Source: Thermodesulforhabdus norvegica
Lineage (GTDB): Bacteria; Desulfobacterota; Syntrophobacteria; Syntrophobacterales; Thermodesulforhabdaceae
Assembly (NCBI RefSeq): GCF_900114975.1
Contig: NZ_FOUU01000007.1
Coordinates: 1 to 64,000 of the forward strand
DNA: 64,000 bases
Direction: 5' to 3'
This document shows, one piece after another, positions 26,035 through 35,581 of the stretch. How positions within the stretch are numbered: position 1 is the stretch's first letter; each line of letters begins with the position of its first letter. The notes below the pieces were generated by a model. That model worked only from the letters and a program-made list of their open reading frames with translations. It made no database searches and was not told where the DNA came from. A program made the translations under genes and the position numbers.

Positions 26035-27114
26035 ATGGAGTTCATAAGGCCGGATATAAATCTGGATTTCGTGGGAAGACGAAATATTGCTTTTGTTCTA
26101 TCTATCGTGCTTATCGTTACGGGTCTTTCGGCCATGGTGATTAGGGGTGGCCTCAACATGGGGATAGATTTTGCCGGGGGGACAATCGTACAGGTCAAGT
26201 TTTCGGAACCCGTCGAAGTGAGTCAAATTAGAGAGGCGCTAAAACCCCTTGGGGTTGGAGGCAGTGCTATTCAGCAGGTGGGATTGCCGGGCGATAACGA
26301 GTTTCTCATAAGAACCGGGGTATCCGGCGACGGGGTGAACCGTTTTGCTCGTCAGGTAAAAGAAAAGCTCGAAGGTGCCTTTGGGGCTGGCAAGGTAGAA
26401 ATTCGGAGGGTTGAAACGGTAGGGCCCAAAGTCGGTGAAGATTTGCGTCACAAGGCCTTGCTGGCCATTTACTATTCCCTTCTCTTTATAGCCATCTACA
26501 TATCCGGGCGTTTTGAGTTCAAATGGCTCGTGAGCGGTGGCATTGCTGCAGCACTCCTTGTGGTGCTCAAGCTTCTTGAAGCCGTCGGGTTGAATTACAC
26601 CTATCTAACGATAGGCGCCCTGATATTGACTCTCCTTTTATTCTGGATCTTTCGGTTGCCCTATGCTCTGGCGGCCATTCTGGCTCTAATTCACGACGTT
26701 CTGATCACGGTGGGGATTTTCGCAATATTTAACAAGGAATTCACTCTGCAAATAGTTGCCGCTCTTCTTACCATAGTGGGATATTCTCTAAACGATACTA
26801 TAATAGTCTTCGACCGCATTAGAGAAAATCTGCGGAAAGAACGGGTGGTGGATTTCAAAGAGCTGGTGAACAGAAGTATAAATCAGACCCTGAGCCGGAC
26901 AATTCTCACTTCCGGAACGACCCTCGTGGTTATAGTTGCTCTTTTCGCTTTGGGTGGAACGGTGATAAGAGATTTTGCCTTTGCTTTGATGATAGGAGTG
27001 ATTGTCGGTACCTATTCTTCAATTTTTGTGGCAAGCCCTCTGTTGATAGTTTACGAAGAATGGGCCCTCAGGAAGCCGGTTTCGGGAACTGCGGCGGCAA
27101 GAAAAGCGTCTTGA
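26035..27114 (+). CDS. secF: protein translocase subunit SecF
   Basis: Partner of SecD: TM1 (NIAFVLSIVLIVTGLSAMV), MGIDFAGGTIVQVKF, a short periplasmic domain, then five helices with IVGYSLNDTIIVFDRIRENL and RTILTSGTTLVVIVALF. The order yajC-secD-secF with 20-30 nt gaps is conserved across bacteria. GGGGAG lies before the ATG. The C-terminus has a short basic tail. Confidence 0.98.
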   Translation: MEFIRPDINLDFVGRRNIAFVLSIVLIVTGLSAMVIRGGLNMGIDFAGGTIVQVKFSEPVEVSQIREALKPLGVGGSAIQQVGLPGDNEFLIRTGVSGDGVNRFARQVKEKLEGAFGAGKVEIRRVETVGPKVGEDLRHKALLAIYYSLLFIAIYISGRFEFKWLVSGGIAAALLVVLKLLEAVGLNYTYLTIGALILTLLLFWIFRLPYALAAILALIHDVLITVGIFAIFNKEFTLQIVAALLTIVGYSLNDTIIVFDRIRENLRKERVVDFKELVNRSINQTLSRTILTSGTTLVVIVALFALGGTVIRDFAFALMIGVIVGTYSSIFVASPLLIVYEEWALRKPVSGTAAARKAS

Positions 27115-27156
27115 CAGAAAAAGGAAGTAGTGGTCATAATTTAAAAGGCAGAAGGT

Positions 27157-27244
27157 GCCGGAGTGGTGAAACTGGTAGACGCGCTGGACTCAAAATCCAG
27201 TGGGCCTCGTGCCCGTGAGAGTTCGAGTCTCTCCTCCGGCACCA
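27157..27244 (+). tRNA. tRNA-Leu (anticodon CAA)
   Basis: Acceptor arms GCCGGAG and CTCCGGC pair perfectly; the anticodon stem CTGGA/TCCAG encloses CTCAAAA with anticodon CAA. A long variable arm (TGGGCCTCGTGCCCG) marks the class II type, and the T-arm is GAGAG-TTCGAGT-CTCTC. Discriminator A is at 27241 and CCA is encoded at 27242-27244. It reads UUG codons. It lies between secF and rpoZ. Confidence 0.98.
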
Positions 27245-27287
27245 CCTCTTTTTGTTGAACGGATCGGGCTTTGTCTGTGGATGACTG

Positions 27288-27321
27288 CGCCGTAATCTGA
27301 AGGAGGTTACGGCGTATTTTT
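27288..27321 (+). terminator. terminator between tRNA-Leu and rpoZ
   Basis: CGCCGTAA (27288-27295) pairs with TTACGGCG (27307-27314) over an 11-nt loop, followed by TATTTTT. The loop contains GAAGGAGG, a Shine-Dalgarno-like sequence that is not used by the next gene. Confidence 0.7.
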
Positions 27322-27336
27322 CTGTGAGGGGAAAAG

Positions 27337-27702
27337 ATGGCACGGGTTACGATAGAAGATTGCATGAGGCAGATTGACAGTCGCTTTGCTCTTATACATC
27401 TTGCCGTAAGAAGAGTTCTTCAGCTACGGCGCGGTGCAAAACCGCTGGTGCATGCTCCCAAAAATAAAGAAATAGTGCTGGCTCTAAGAGAAATAGCTGC
27501 CGGAAAGGTTACCCTGGAGAATATCGACCTTCTGGAGAAAGAGTCTCTTGAGCTTATTCCCGGAGCTAGAGCGGAAGAAGTAAAAGCGGCCCGGGAGAAG
27601 CAGGCTGAGATCCAGCAGGAGTTTGAAAGCGTTGCGGCCCTTGGAGCCGTAAGAGACAAAGGCGAAGGTGATGGTATCGTGGATGATGCCGAGGAGGAGT
27701 AA
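27337..27702 (+). CDS. rpoZ: RNA polymerase omega subunit
   Basis: Omega wraps the beta-prime C-terminus and helps RNA polymerase assembly. The conserved part MARVTIEDCMRQIDSRFALI, RVLQLRRGAKPL and KEIVLALREIAAGKVTLENI is clear. The 121 residues include a charged C-terminal extension of about 40 residues (VDDAEEE end) beyond typical omega. GAGGGG precedes ATG 27337. The terminator upstream suggests it is transcribed from a promoter near or within that hairpin region, or by readthrough. Confidence 0.96.
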   Translation: MARVTIEDCMRQIDSRFALIHLAVRRVLQLRRGAKPLVHAPKNKEIVLALREIAAGKVTLENIDLLEKESLELIPGARAEEVKAAREKQAEIQQEFESVAALGAVRDKGEGDGIVDDAEEE

Positions 27703-27718
27703 AGAGAGGCGGGCTTAA

Positions 27719-28141
27719 ATGGCCAAACCGAAATTTCGAGATTATCTGGCCAAAAGGGATCTGCTGAATGAGCCCGATGCCGATAGAGACCGGCTTCTTG
27801 AGTGGGCATCATCGTGTATGGAAGCGGGTTACATACATGATGCCCTGGAATTTTATAAAAAAGCAGGGGATACGGCGGCTATCGAAAGAATCCTGACGGG
27901 GGCTCTGGACGAAGGAGATGTTTTTCTGGTCAAGCAGGCATTGGGCGGCCTTAAAAGAGATCTCTCGACGGAAGAATGGCTTAAGCTGGGAAAAAGGGCG
28001 GAGGCTCTGGGGAAGTTTGCTTTTGCTGCTGAGGCATACAGAAAAGCCGGGGCGGAAGAAGAGGTGGCCCGGTTGCTTCTTCTAACGGGAGAGGTCGTGG
28101 GTGAGGCTGACGATCTTGACAGGCCCAAACATCATGCTTAA
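27719..28141 (+). CDS. helical-repeat hypothetical protein
   Basis: A 140-residue protein of paired helices resembling TPR/Sel1-type repeats: YIHDALEFYKKAGDTAAIER and KFAFAAEAYRKAGAEEEVAR are recognisable A/B helices with Ala-Gly positions. No signal peptide or membrane segment. It lies between rpoZ and dnaJ in the same direction and may be a small adaptor in protein quality control, which is inference from position only. Confidence 0.75.
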   Translation: MAKPKFRDYLAKRDLLNEPDADRDRLLEWASSCMEAGYIHDALEFYKKAGDTAAIERILTGALDEGDVFLVKQALGGLKRDLSTEEWLKLGKRAEALGKFAFAAEAYRKAGAEEEVARLLLLTGEVVGEADDLDRPKHHA

Positions 28142-28195
28142 CGGGGAAGGGGGGTTGTTTGTCTTTAGCTACGGGGAAGATGTAAGGGAGTATGA

Positions 28196-29365
<1,170 letters not shown>

Positions 29366-29373
29366 GGCCAGCT

Positions 29374-29589
29374 ATGATCAGAGGGCCTAATTCCTTTCAG
29401 GAAAAGCAGTATGATGACTTTCGGGCAACGGAGCTATATTGTTCGAAATGTCGCCGTCTCATGCCCGTAAGAGAACGGCTGTTACTGTTCTTGCCCGATG
29501 GAGAGCTTTATGAATACAGATGTAGCGGGTGTGGATCGTCTCTTGGAACGAAACGGGTAACCTCGGGAAGTTCTGTATTAACGAGGTGA
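29374..29589 (+). CDS. small zinc-ribbon protein
   Basis: Seventy-one residues with two CxxC pairs, YCSKCRRLMPVRERLLLF and YRCSGCGSSLG, making a minimal zinc ribbon. No other domain. It is located between dnaJ and an ABC transporter operon and has no assigned role. The DNA composition matches its neighbours. Confidence 0.72.
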   Translation: MIRGPNSFQEKQYDDFRATELYCSKCRRLMPVRERLLLFLPDGELYEYRCSGCGSSLGTKRVTSGSSVLTR

Positions 29590-29593
29590 TGGT

Positions 29594-30553
29594 ATGATCG
29601 ATGTCAGAGGGTTGACGAAGTATTACGGTGCCATTCCGGCCATACAGGATGTTTCCTTTCAGGTTGAGAAAGGCGAGATTGTCGGGTTTCTCGGCCCTAA
29701 CGGGGCAGGAAAATCCACAACCATAAAAATTCTCACCTGTTACATGCCCCCTTCTGCGGGAGTAGCCAGGATAGACGGTCTGGATTGCTTTGAACATTCT
29801 CTGGAAGTGAGGAAGCGCATAGGATACCTTCCGGAAACTGTTCCTCTCTACACCGAGATGACGGTGCGCCGTTTTCTTCAGTTCAGTGCATCATCCAAGG
29901 GTATTCCTGCTCGCCACATAAAGAAAGAGGTGGATCGGGTGGTTGATGTATGCGGTTTGAAGCCCGTGGCACATCGAATTATCGGCAATCTTTCAAAGGG
30001 TTATCGCCAGAGAGTCGGGCTTGCCCAGGCTCTTATAGGGAATCCTCCGGTAATTATTCTGGATGAACCCACAATCGGACTGGATCCTGCGCAGATCGTT
30101 GAAATGAGGAATCTCATTAAGTCCCTTGCAGGAGAGCACACTGTATTCTTAAGCAGCCACATATTGCCCGAAGTTGCCCAGACCTGCCAGCGGGTCGTGA
30201 TAATAAACAAGGGAAGAATCGTGGCCACCGATACACCCGAACAACTCACGCAGAAGTTGCAGACCACGAAACAGGTGAAGGTCTCTCTGGATAGACCTGC
30301 CGAGTTGGCAGATCTCCAGAGACTTTTTTCCGAAATCGATGGAATAACTAGGATTGTTTCGGAAGATGGTAATCCTGCCCGATGGATAATTGAAACGGAT
30401 CAAAGCAGAGAGGTGAGGCCTGCCGTTGCAAGGGTTCTGGTTGAGAACGGATATGGGCTTCTGGAGCTGAAGTCCGTGGATCTCAGTCTTGAGGAAGTGT
30501 TTATGCAACTGGTTACCGAGGAGAAGGATCTGCAGGAAGCTTCGGTGGCATAA
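29594..30553 (+). CDS. ABC transporter ATP-binding protein (GldA type)
   Basis: Nucleotide-binding subunit: Walker A GPNGAGKSTT, signature LSKGYRQRVGLAQAL, Walker B VIILDEPTIGLDP and H-loop SSHILPEV, followed by a C-terminal accessory domain of about 90 residues as in GldA/NosF-like proteins. It works with the permease and GldG-like subunits encoded next. In Bacteroidetes GldAFG supports gliding, but homologues in other phyla are common and their substrate is unknown. Confidence 0.95.
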   Translation: MIDVRGLTKYYGAIPAIQDVSFQVEKGEIVGFLGPNGAGKSTTIKILTCYMPPSAGVARIDGLDCFEHSLEVRKRIGYLPETVPLYTEMTVRRFLQFSASSKGIPARHIKKEVDRVVDVCGLKPVAHRIIGNLSKGYRQRVGLAQALIGNPPVIILDEPTIGLDPAQIVEMRNLIKSLAGEHTVFLSSHILPEVAQTCQRVVIINKGRIVATDTPEQLTQKLQTTKQVKVSLDRPAELADLQRLFSEIDGITRIVSEDGNPARWIIETDQSREVRPAVARVLVENGYGLLELKSVDLSLEEVFMQLVTEEKDLQEASVA

Positions 30554-30566
30554 AGGGGGTATGCCG

Positions 30567-31340
30567 ATGAAGGGGTTCTGGGCAGTTTATAGGAAGGAGC
30601 TTTATTCCTTTATGTTTTCTCCGATAATTTACGTCGTGGCCGTGGTGTTTTTTTTGCTGGCGGGATACTTTTTCTACAGCGGTATGGCCTACTACAGCCT
30701 TGTAAGCTTTCAGGCTTCTCAAAATCCTTTCATGGCGCGGGAGCTTAACATTACCAACATGGTGACAAGGCCCTTTTTTCTGGATCTCAGCATAGTCTTT
30801 TTGCTTCTTTCCCCACTTCTCACGATGAGGCTTTTTGCCGAGGAAAGAAAAAGCGGAACTCTGGAGCTTCTGCTTACTTACCCCATATCGGATGCAGCAA
30901 CGGTTTGGGCGAAGTTCTGTGCCGTCTTAACCGTGTACCTAATCCTGCTTCTGGGAACACTACCCTGTATGCTTATCCTTGATTACCTCACCGATCCCAA
31001 CTGGCTTGTAATATTGGGAGGATACGGTGGTTTGATTTTAATGGGAGCGGCATTCCTTTCTCTGGGTATTTTTACCTCTTCTCTTACCCAGAACCAGATC
31101 ATAGCGGCTACTATTTCTTTCGGAGCCCTTTTGGGGTTCTGGATTATTTCCTGGATGAGGTCGATTGCCCAGAGCACTTTTGTCCGCAATCTTTTTGAAT
31201 ACCTGTCCATAACAGAACATCTAGATCCCTTTACGAAGGGATTAATAGATACGCGGCACATCGTCTATTATGTATTGTTTACGGTGGTATTCCTTTTTCT
31301 TACGCGCCGCAGGATCGATTCTTATCGCTGGAACGGGTAG
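30567..31340 (+). CDS. ABC-2 type permease (GldF type)
   Basis: Integral membrane protein with about six helices, beginning KGFWAVYRKELYSFMFSPI, with the typical MRLFAEERKSGTLELLLTYP loop of ABC-2 permeases. The C-terminal end LFTVVFLFLTRRRID is characteristic of GldF-like subunits. I take ATG 30567, 8 nt after AGGGGG; ATG 30561 is too close to that site. Pairs with the upstream ATPase. Confidence 0.93.
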   Translation: MKGFWAVYRKELYSFMFSPIIYVVAVVFFLLAGYFFYSGMAYYSLVSFQASQNPFMARELNITNMVTRPFFLDLSIVFLLLSPLLTMRLFAEERKSGTLELLLTYPISDAATVWAKFCAVLTVYLILLLGTLPCMLILDYLTDPNWLVILGGYGGLILMGAAFLSLGIFTSSLTQNQIIAATISFGALLGFWIISWMRSIAQSTFVRNLFEYLSITEHLDPFTKGLIDTRHIVYYVLFTVVFLFLTRRRIDSYRWNG

Positions 31341-31367
31341 CCACCCTCTCTTAAGCGGAGGTTGACG

Positions 31368-32789
31368 ATGCGACGGGGATTAAAGCGTAGCAGGAGCGTG
31401 ACTTACGGATCCCAGGCATTATTATCGACTCTTCTCTTTCTGGGAATAGTGGTTTTCATAGCCCTTATTTCTGAGAGACATTTCTTTCGGTGGGACCTAA
31501 CCGAAGCCAGGGTGCACACCCTTACGGAGCAGTCGAAAAAGGTGGTAGCTTCTATTACGGAACCCGTTCACATCCTTGCCTTTTATGCCACGGATCAGGG
31601 CCGCGAAGAGGCTCAGGATCTACTTGAGACCTATCGGTATTATAATTCAAAAATATCCTATGAGTTCATAGATCCGGACAGAAGTCCTGAAATGGCCAAG
31701 AAATACGAGATACGAACTTACGGAACTTTGGTGCTGGAGGGTTACGGTAAGAAGGAGACCGTGCAGAGTGCTACCGAGGAGTCTATCACAAATGCTCTTC
31801 TGAAATTGAGCCGTAACGAGAAGAAAAAGATCTACTTTCTAATAGGCCATGGAGAGCATTCCATAGATGAGTTCGGTAAGGTCGGGTATTCTACGGTCAG
31901 ATCTTCGCTGGAGAAAGAAAATTACGAGGTTTCAACTCTGAATTTAATGTCTATGGATGCGGTGCCCGATGATGCCGCGGTTGTTGTTGTGCCCGGTCCG
32001 AAGAAGGAACTCTTCCCCGAAGAAATAAAAAGACTGGATGCTTATGTCAGAAGAGGCGGAAAGCTGGTGGTAATGCTTGATCCCTATCAGGATGCAGGGC
32101 TGAAGGAGTGGCTCGGTGAGTACGGAATTGAGCTGCAAGATGATGTTATCATCGATAAATTAAGTCGCGTTTTTGGTGGTAGTTATCTGCTTCCCGTTGT
32201 TACCCAGTACGGTTTCCACCCCATCACAAAAGATTTCAATGTTGCGACTTTTTATGCCGAAGCAAGATCTGTGAGAGAAGCTTCAGACCATCCAGATTAT
32301 GTTTCCCTGACAACCCTCGCCAGAACGTCGGAGGGAGCCTGGGCGGAGACCAATCAGGAGATGTTGCGTCAGGGACAGGCCAGCTATGACGAGGGAGAAG
32401 ATCTTATGGGTCCGGTGCCCATTGCGGTAATTGCGAGAGTTGATGTGGAGAAAATGTCGGAAAGTACCGGTGAAAAAGAAAACGAAAAGGATAGGACAGA
32501 AAAGGGAGAGGAGAAAAAGGGCTATTTGCTTGTTATAGGCGATTCCGACTTTGTGGATAACACTCACTTTGGGCTTTCCGGAAACGGAGACTTTTTCCTC
32601 AATGCCGTGCATTATCTTGCAGAAGAGGAAACCCTCATAACCATTGAACCTCGGAAGAAAGAAGGGCAACCTCTTGTGTTGACGGGACCTCAGATGAAGC
32701 TTGTCATGTGGGTCAGTATGGTTTTGATACCTCTTTTTGTGATTGTCTTAGGCTTTGGGGTTTATCGGGTCAGGAGGGCCCAGAGATGA
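31368..32789 (+). CDS. GldG-like auxiliary ABC transporter component
   Basis: An N-terminal membrane helix (LLSTLLFLGIVVFIALIS), an extended extracytoplasmic region with the family segments RWDLTEARVHTLTEQSKKVV, ILAFYATDQ and IYFLIGHGEHSIDEFG, and a C-terminal helix (VMWVSMVLIPLFVIVLGFG). A charged insertion of about 25 Glu/Lys residues occurs near 365-390. GCGGAGG precedes ATG 31368. Its stop overlaps the next start, forming one operon with the ATPase and permease. Confidence 0.92.
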   Translation: MRRGLKRSRSVTYGSQALLSTLLFLGIVVFIALISERHFFRWDLTEARVHTLTEQSKKVVASITEPVHILAFYATDQGREEAQDLLETYRYYNSKISYEFIDPDRSPEMAKKYEIRTYGTLVLEGYGKKETVQSATEESITNALLKLSRNEKKKIYFLIGHGEHSIDEFGKVGYSTVRSSLEKENYEVSTLNLMSMDAVPDDAAVVVVPGPKKELFPEEIKRLDAYVRRGGKLVVMLDPYQDAGLKEWLGEYGIELQDDVIIDKLSRVFGGSYLLPVVTQYGFHPITKDFNVATFYAEARSVREASDHPDYVSLTTLARTSEGAWAETNQEMLRQGQASYDEGEDLMGPVPIAVIARVDVEKMSESTGEKENEKDRTEKGEEKKGYLLVIGDSDFVDNTHFGLSGNGDFFLNAVHYLAEEETLITIEPRKKEGQPLVLTGPQMKLVMWVSMVLIPLFVIVLGFGVYRVRRAQR

Positions 32790-34219
32790 AGTGGAAAAGC
32801 CTTGCTGTTTATGGCCTTATTCTTTTGATTCTGGCAGGTTTTTACTACTACGTGGATGTTTACAAAAGAAAGGAAAAGGAGAAAGCCGAACTCCAGGCCA
32901 GGAAGGTTTTCGATTTTTCGCCCGATAAGATCTCCGAGGTGCGTGTTGTAAGAAGTGACGGAAAGACCGTTAAACTCGTAAAGGAGGAGAAAGGCTGGGT
33001 TATAAGGGAGCCCCTTCAGGCGGCGGCAGACGATGCTTCCGTTAAAGGTCTTTTAAATGTCATGGCCGATCTTGAAGCCGACCGCTGGATTGATGTGAAA
33101 GGCGGAGAAGCGGGGCAATACGGCCTGGACAGGCCGAACCTGGTAATTGAAGCGGTCGATTCAGAGGGGAAGCATGTTCTGAGCGTGGGGATCAAAAATC
33201 CAGCCGAAACCCACTATTATGCCCGTGTTGGAGAATCCAAAAGAGTTTTCCTTATGAGTGCGAGCCGCTGGAATATTCTTAACAAGGATGTTTATGACCT
33301 CAGACGAAAGGAGCTGGCGGTTTTTCAAAATGATGATGTCGAAGCAATTACAGTTTCCTGGGCCGATGGTGGGTCGGTGGAAGTAAAAAAGGAATCCGAT
33401 AAGTGGTTTTCGCCGCAGGAGCCGGATGTAAAGATCAAAAGCAGCAAGGTAGAAAATGTTATTGACCAGATAAGATGGTTGAGGGCACGTAAGTTTCTGG
33501 ACGAATTGACCGGTGGTGAAGACGGTGAGGGTTCTTTACTTTCGAAGTACGGGCTCGATAAGCCCGAGGTGAAGGTTGATGTCCTCCTTCAGGGTGGCAA
33601 AAAGATCCGTATTGCTTTTGCGGAGCCGGAGGAAGGATCGAATACCGAGCTTGTTGCATACAGTTCAGATCTTGGTTCAATTGTGAACACCGATAGGGAT
33701 GTACTGGGCGAACTTCCAAAAACTCTTCATGACCTGGAAGACAGATCCCTTTTTACCTGGCAGGAAGAATCGGTGGGCCGCCTGGTGTGGAAGAAGAAAG
33801 AGCGATCCGTTGAGATCACCCGTGCGGAGGACGATAAATGGAAAGTCTCGGTTAACGGGGGGAAATCTGAAGAACTTGAAGAAGGCTGGCGGATAAGGTC
33901 TGTGTTCTGGGATCTTGAAGATCTGGAATACGAAAAAGAGCTGAAACCGGTGCCTTCACTTCCTGCCGAGCCCCTTTATGGCCTCACTTTCTTTGATACG
34001 GATAAAGAAGAGCTGGCACGGTGGATCTGGAATGAACTTCCGGCAGAAGAAGAGGAAAAAGAGTCTCCCGAAAGAGTTGTGACCTTATGGGTTGTGAAAG
34101 GAGAGAAGGTAGAGAAGGCAGTGGAGGTTAAGGCCTCGTTGCTGGGAGACATCGTAGATAAGCTCGATAACACGGTGAAAGATCTGGAAAAAGATGAAAA
34201 GAAAGAAGAAAACAGGTAA
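32786..34219 (+). CDS. DUF4340 membrane-anchored protein
   Basis: One N-terminal membrane helix (LAVYGLILLILAGFYYYVDV) is followed by repeated beta-rich units: FSPDKISEVRVVRSDGKTVK with VKEEKGWVIREPLQA, then a second copy around DDVEAITVSWADGGSVEVKK, and a third near VGRLVWKKKERSVEITR. This is the DUF4340 pattern, regularly found next to GldG-type genes. The product is probably an extracytoplasmic partner of the transporter. ATG 32786 overlaps the GldG stop (ATGA). Confidence 0.9.
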   Translation: MKWKSLAVYGLILLILAGFYYYVDVYKRKEKEKAELQARKVFDFSPDKISEVRVVRSDGKTVKLVKEEKGWVIREPLQAAADDASVKGLLNVMADLEADRWIDVKGGEAGQYGLDRPNLVIEAVDSEGKHVLSVGIKNPAETHYYARVGESKRVFLMSASRWNILNKDVYDLRRKELAVFQNDDVEAITVSWADGGSVEVKKESDKWFSPQEPDVKIKSSKVENVIDQIRWLRARKFLDELTGGEDGEGSLLSKYGLDKPEVKVDVLLQGGKKIRIAFAEPEEGSNTELVAYSSDLGSIVNTDRDVLGELPKTLHDLEDRSLFTWQEESVGRLVWKKKERSVEITRAEDDKWKVSVNGGKSEELEEGWRIRSVFWDLEDLEYEKELKPVPSLPAEPLYGLTFFDTDKEELARWIWNELPAEEEEKESPERVVTLWVVKGEKVEKAVEVKASLLGDIVDKLDNTVKDLEKDEKKEENR

Positions 34220-34285
34220 ACTGTGTCTTTGCGAGTTCTTAAAAAGGGATTTTTCCGGAGCCTGAAATTAAATTAAGGGTATGGT

Positions 34286-34741
34286 TTGGTAAGGAAAGAG
34301 GGTGACAAAAAGGCAATAGAAGAAATAGGGCTCTGGGCGTCGCTTTGCCACTTCAGTGCCCTGCTGGGAGTGGTTTGGTGGCTTCCTTTTCTGGACGTCT
34401 GGATTCCCTTTGGACAGATTGTTGCGCCGCTGGGTGTCTGGCTGGTAAAACGCAAAAAGTCGCCTTACATTGACCTTGCAGGGAGGCTTGCCCTTAGCTT
34501 TCAGACTTCCATTACTGCTATCTGCCTTGCAACGGCCTTCATGGCACCCCCGGTCGTGGCCTTCCCCGGTGTTTGGGGGCTGATTTTCTTCGACCTTTTC
34601 TGCACAATTCGGGCAGGTGTTGCTTACAGTGAAGGCAGGTTGTACCGCTATCCCCTGCCTGCTCTGCCTGTTTTCAGAACGAAAGCACTCTGGGACGAGG
34701 TGTCTTTGAAACACTCCCGGGGCAATCTGTTCACCCCTTAG
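34286..34741 (+). CDS. DUF4870-like membrane protein
   Basis: Four hydrophobic segments in 151 residues, with the pattern LCHFSALLGVVWWLPFLDVW, GQIVAPLGVWLVKRKKSPYI and ALSFQTSITAICLATAFMA, matching the Tic20-like DUF4870 family. Function unknown. The start is TTG 34286 with AAGGG upstream; the ATG at 34281 is out of frame and soon terminated. It overlaps the convergent isomerase gene by 4 nt. Confidence 0.8.
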   Translation: MVRKEGDKKAIEEIGLWASLCHFSALLGVVWWLPFLDVWIPFGQIVAPLGVWLVKRKKSPYIDLAGRLALSFQTSITAICLATAFMAPPVVAFPGVWGLIFFDLFCTIRAGVAYSEGRLYRYPLPALPVFRTKALWDEVSLKHSRGNLFTP

Positions 34742-35559
34742 AAAAAGTCGTTTTCTTTTAACCACTTATTCAGGGACTCCAGACTTTCCTGAGACGGCTG
34801 TTCTGCTGAAGCAGGGTCGATGATGATGTAGCCGTCAAAGGAAGCTTCCATAAGACAGTTAAGAAAGGCTTTTACGTCCAGTTCCCCTTCTCCTATGGGA
34901 ACGTGAGAGTGGCTTTCTGAGCAGACGACGTCGCTCAGGTAAATACAGGCCGTCTGCGGAAGGATTGCCTGAATTGTGCTGCAGGGGTCTTCTCCGGCAC
35001 AGCGGGCGTGAGCAGGATCGAAGGCGATTTTCAGATTTTCCGGAAACTCCAGCTCGCGCAGAAAGGCTATTGCCTGATCTGCCGTGGATATCAGAATGTC
35101 AGGCGAAGGTCGTAAAAGTATGGTTATGCCCAGACGTCCTACGGTGGAAAGCACGCGGAACATGTTTGCAACGAACAACCGCCACGCCTCGTTGTAGTCC
35201 ATTGACTCGGGAATGGGGCTTCCGGCGGGGATGGTGACGTATTTTATACCGAGAGCCGCCGCTATCCTTGCACAGTCTAAGGTGTAGCGGATGCGTTCTT
35301 CCCGTTCTTTCCAGTCCTCAGCAAGCCACGAAGGGTTGAAGTCCGGCGGACCATAGGCATCCAGGGCGACCACGGTAAGTTTGTTATCCTGAAGGGCTCG
35401 CTGAATTTGTGCGGCGTAAGCCGCCGTAAAGTCCCCTGGATTAATGTGAGGCTTCTGTGCCAGGATGTCCAGGTTTTTGAATCCGGCTTTTGCAATGGAC
35501 TGTATGGACTGCTCCAGCGAAAACTGCCTGAAGCTCTTGGTGCTCAGAGCAAACTTCAT
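34738..35559 (-). CDS. sugar phosphate isomerase/epimerase (TIM barrel)
   Basis: Xylose isomerase-like TIM barrel of 273 residues: MKFALSTKSFRQFSLEQSIQ, LDILAQKPHINPGDF, YVTIPAGSPIPESMDYNEAW, AFDPAHARCAGEDP, and the final strand GYIIIDPASAEQPSQ. Metal-binding Glu and His positions are partly conserved. Substrate cannot be assigned. It follows the acyl-CoA synthetase gene by 22 nt and may be cotranscribed. Confidence 0.88.
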   Translation of the reverse strand: MKFALSTKSFRQFSLEQSIQSIAKAGFKNLDILAQKPHINPGDFTAAYAAQIQRALQDNKLTVVALDAYGPPDFNPSWLAEDWKEREERIRYTLDCARIAAALGIKYVTIPAGSPIPESMDYNEAWRLFVANMFRVLSTVGRLGITILLRPSPDILISTADQAIAFLRELEFPENLKIAFDPAHARCAGEDPCSTIQAILPQTACIYLSDVVCSESHSHVPIGEGELDVKAFLNCLMEASFDGYIIIDPASAEQPSQESLESLNKWLKENDFF

Positions 35560-35581
35560 AGACCTTTACCTCCGGGAAGGA

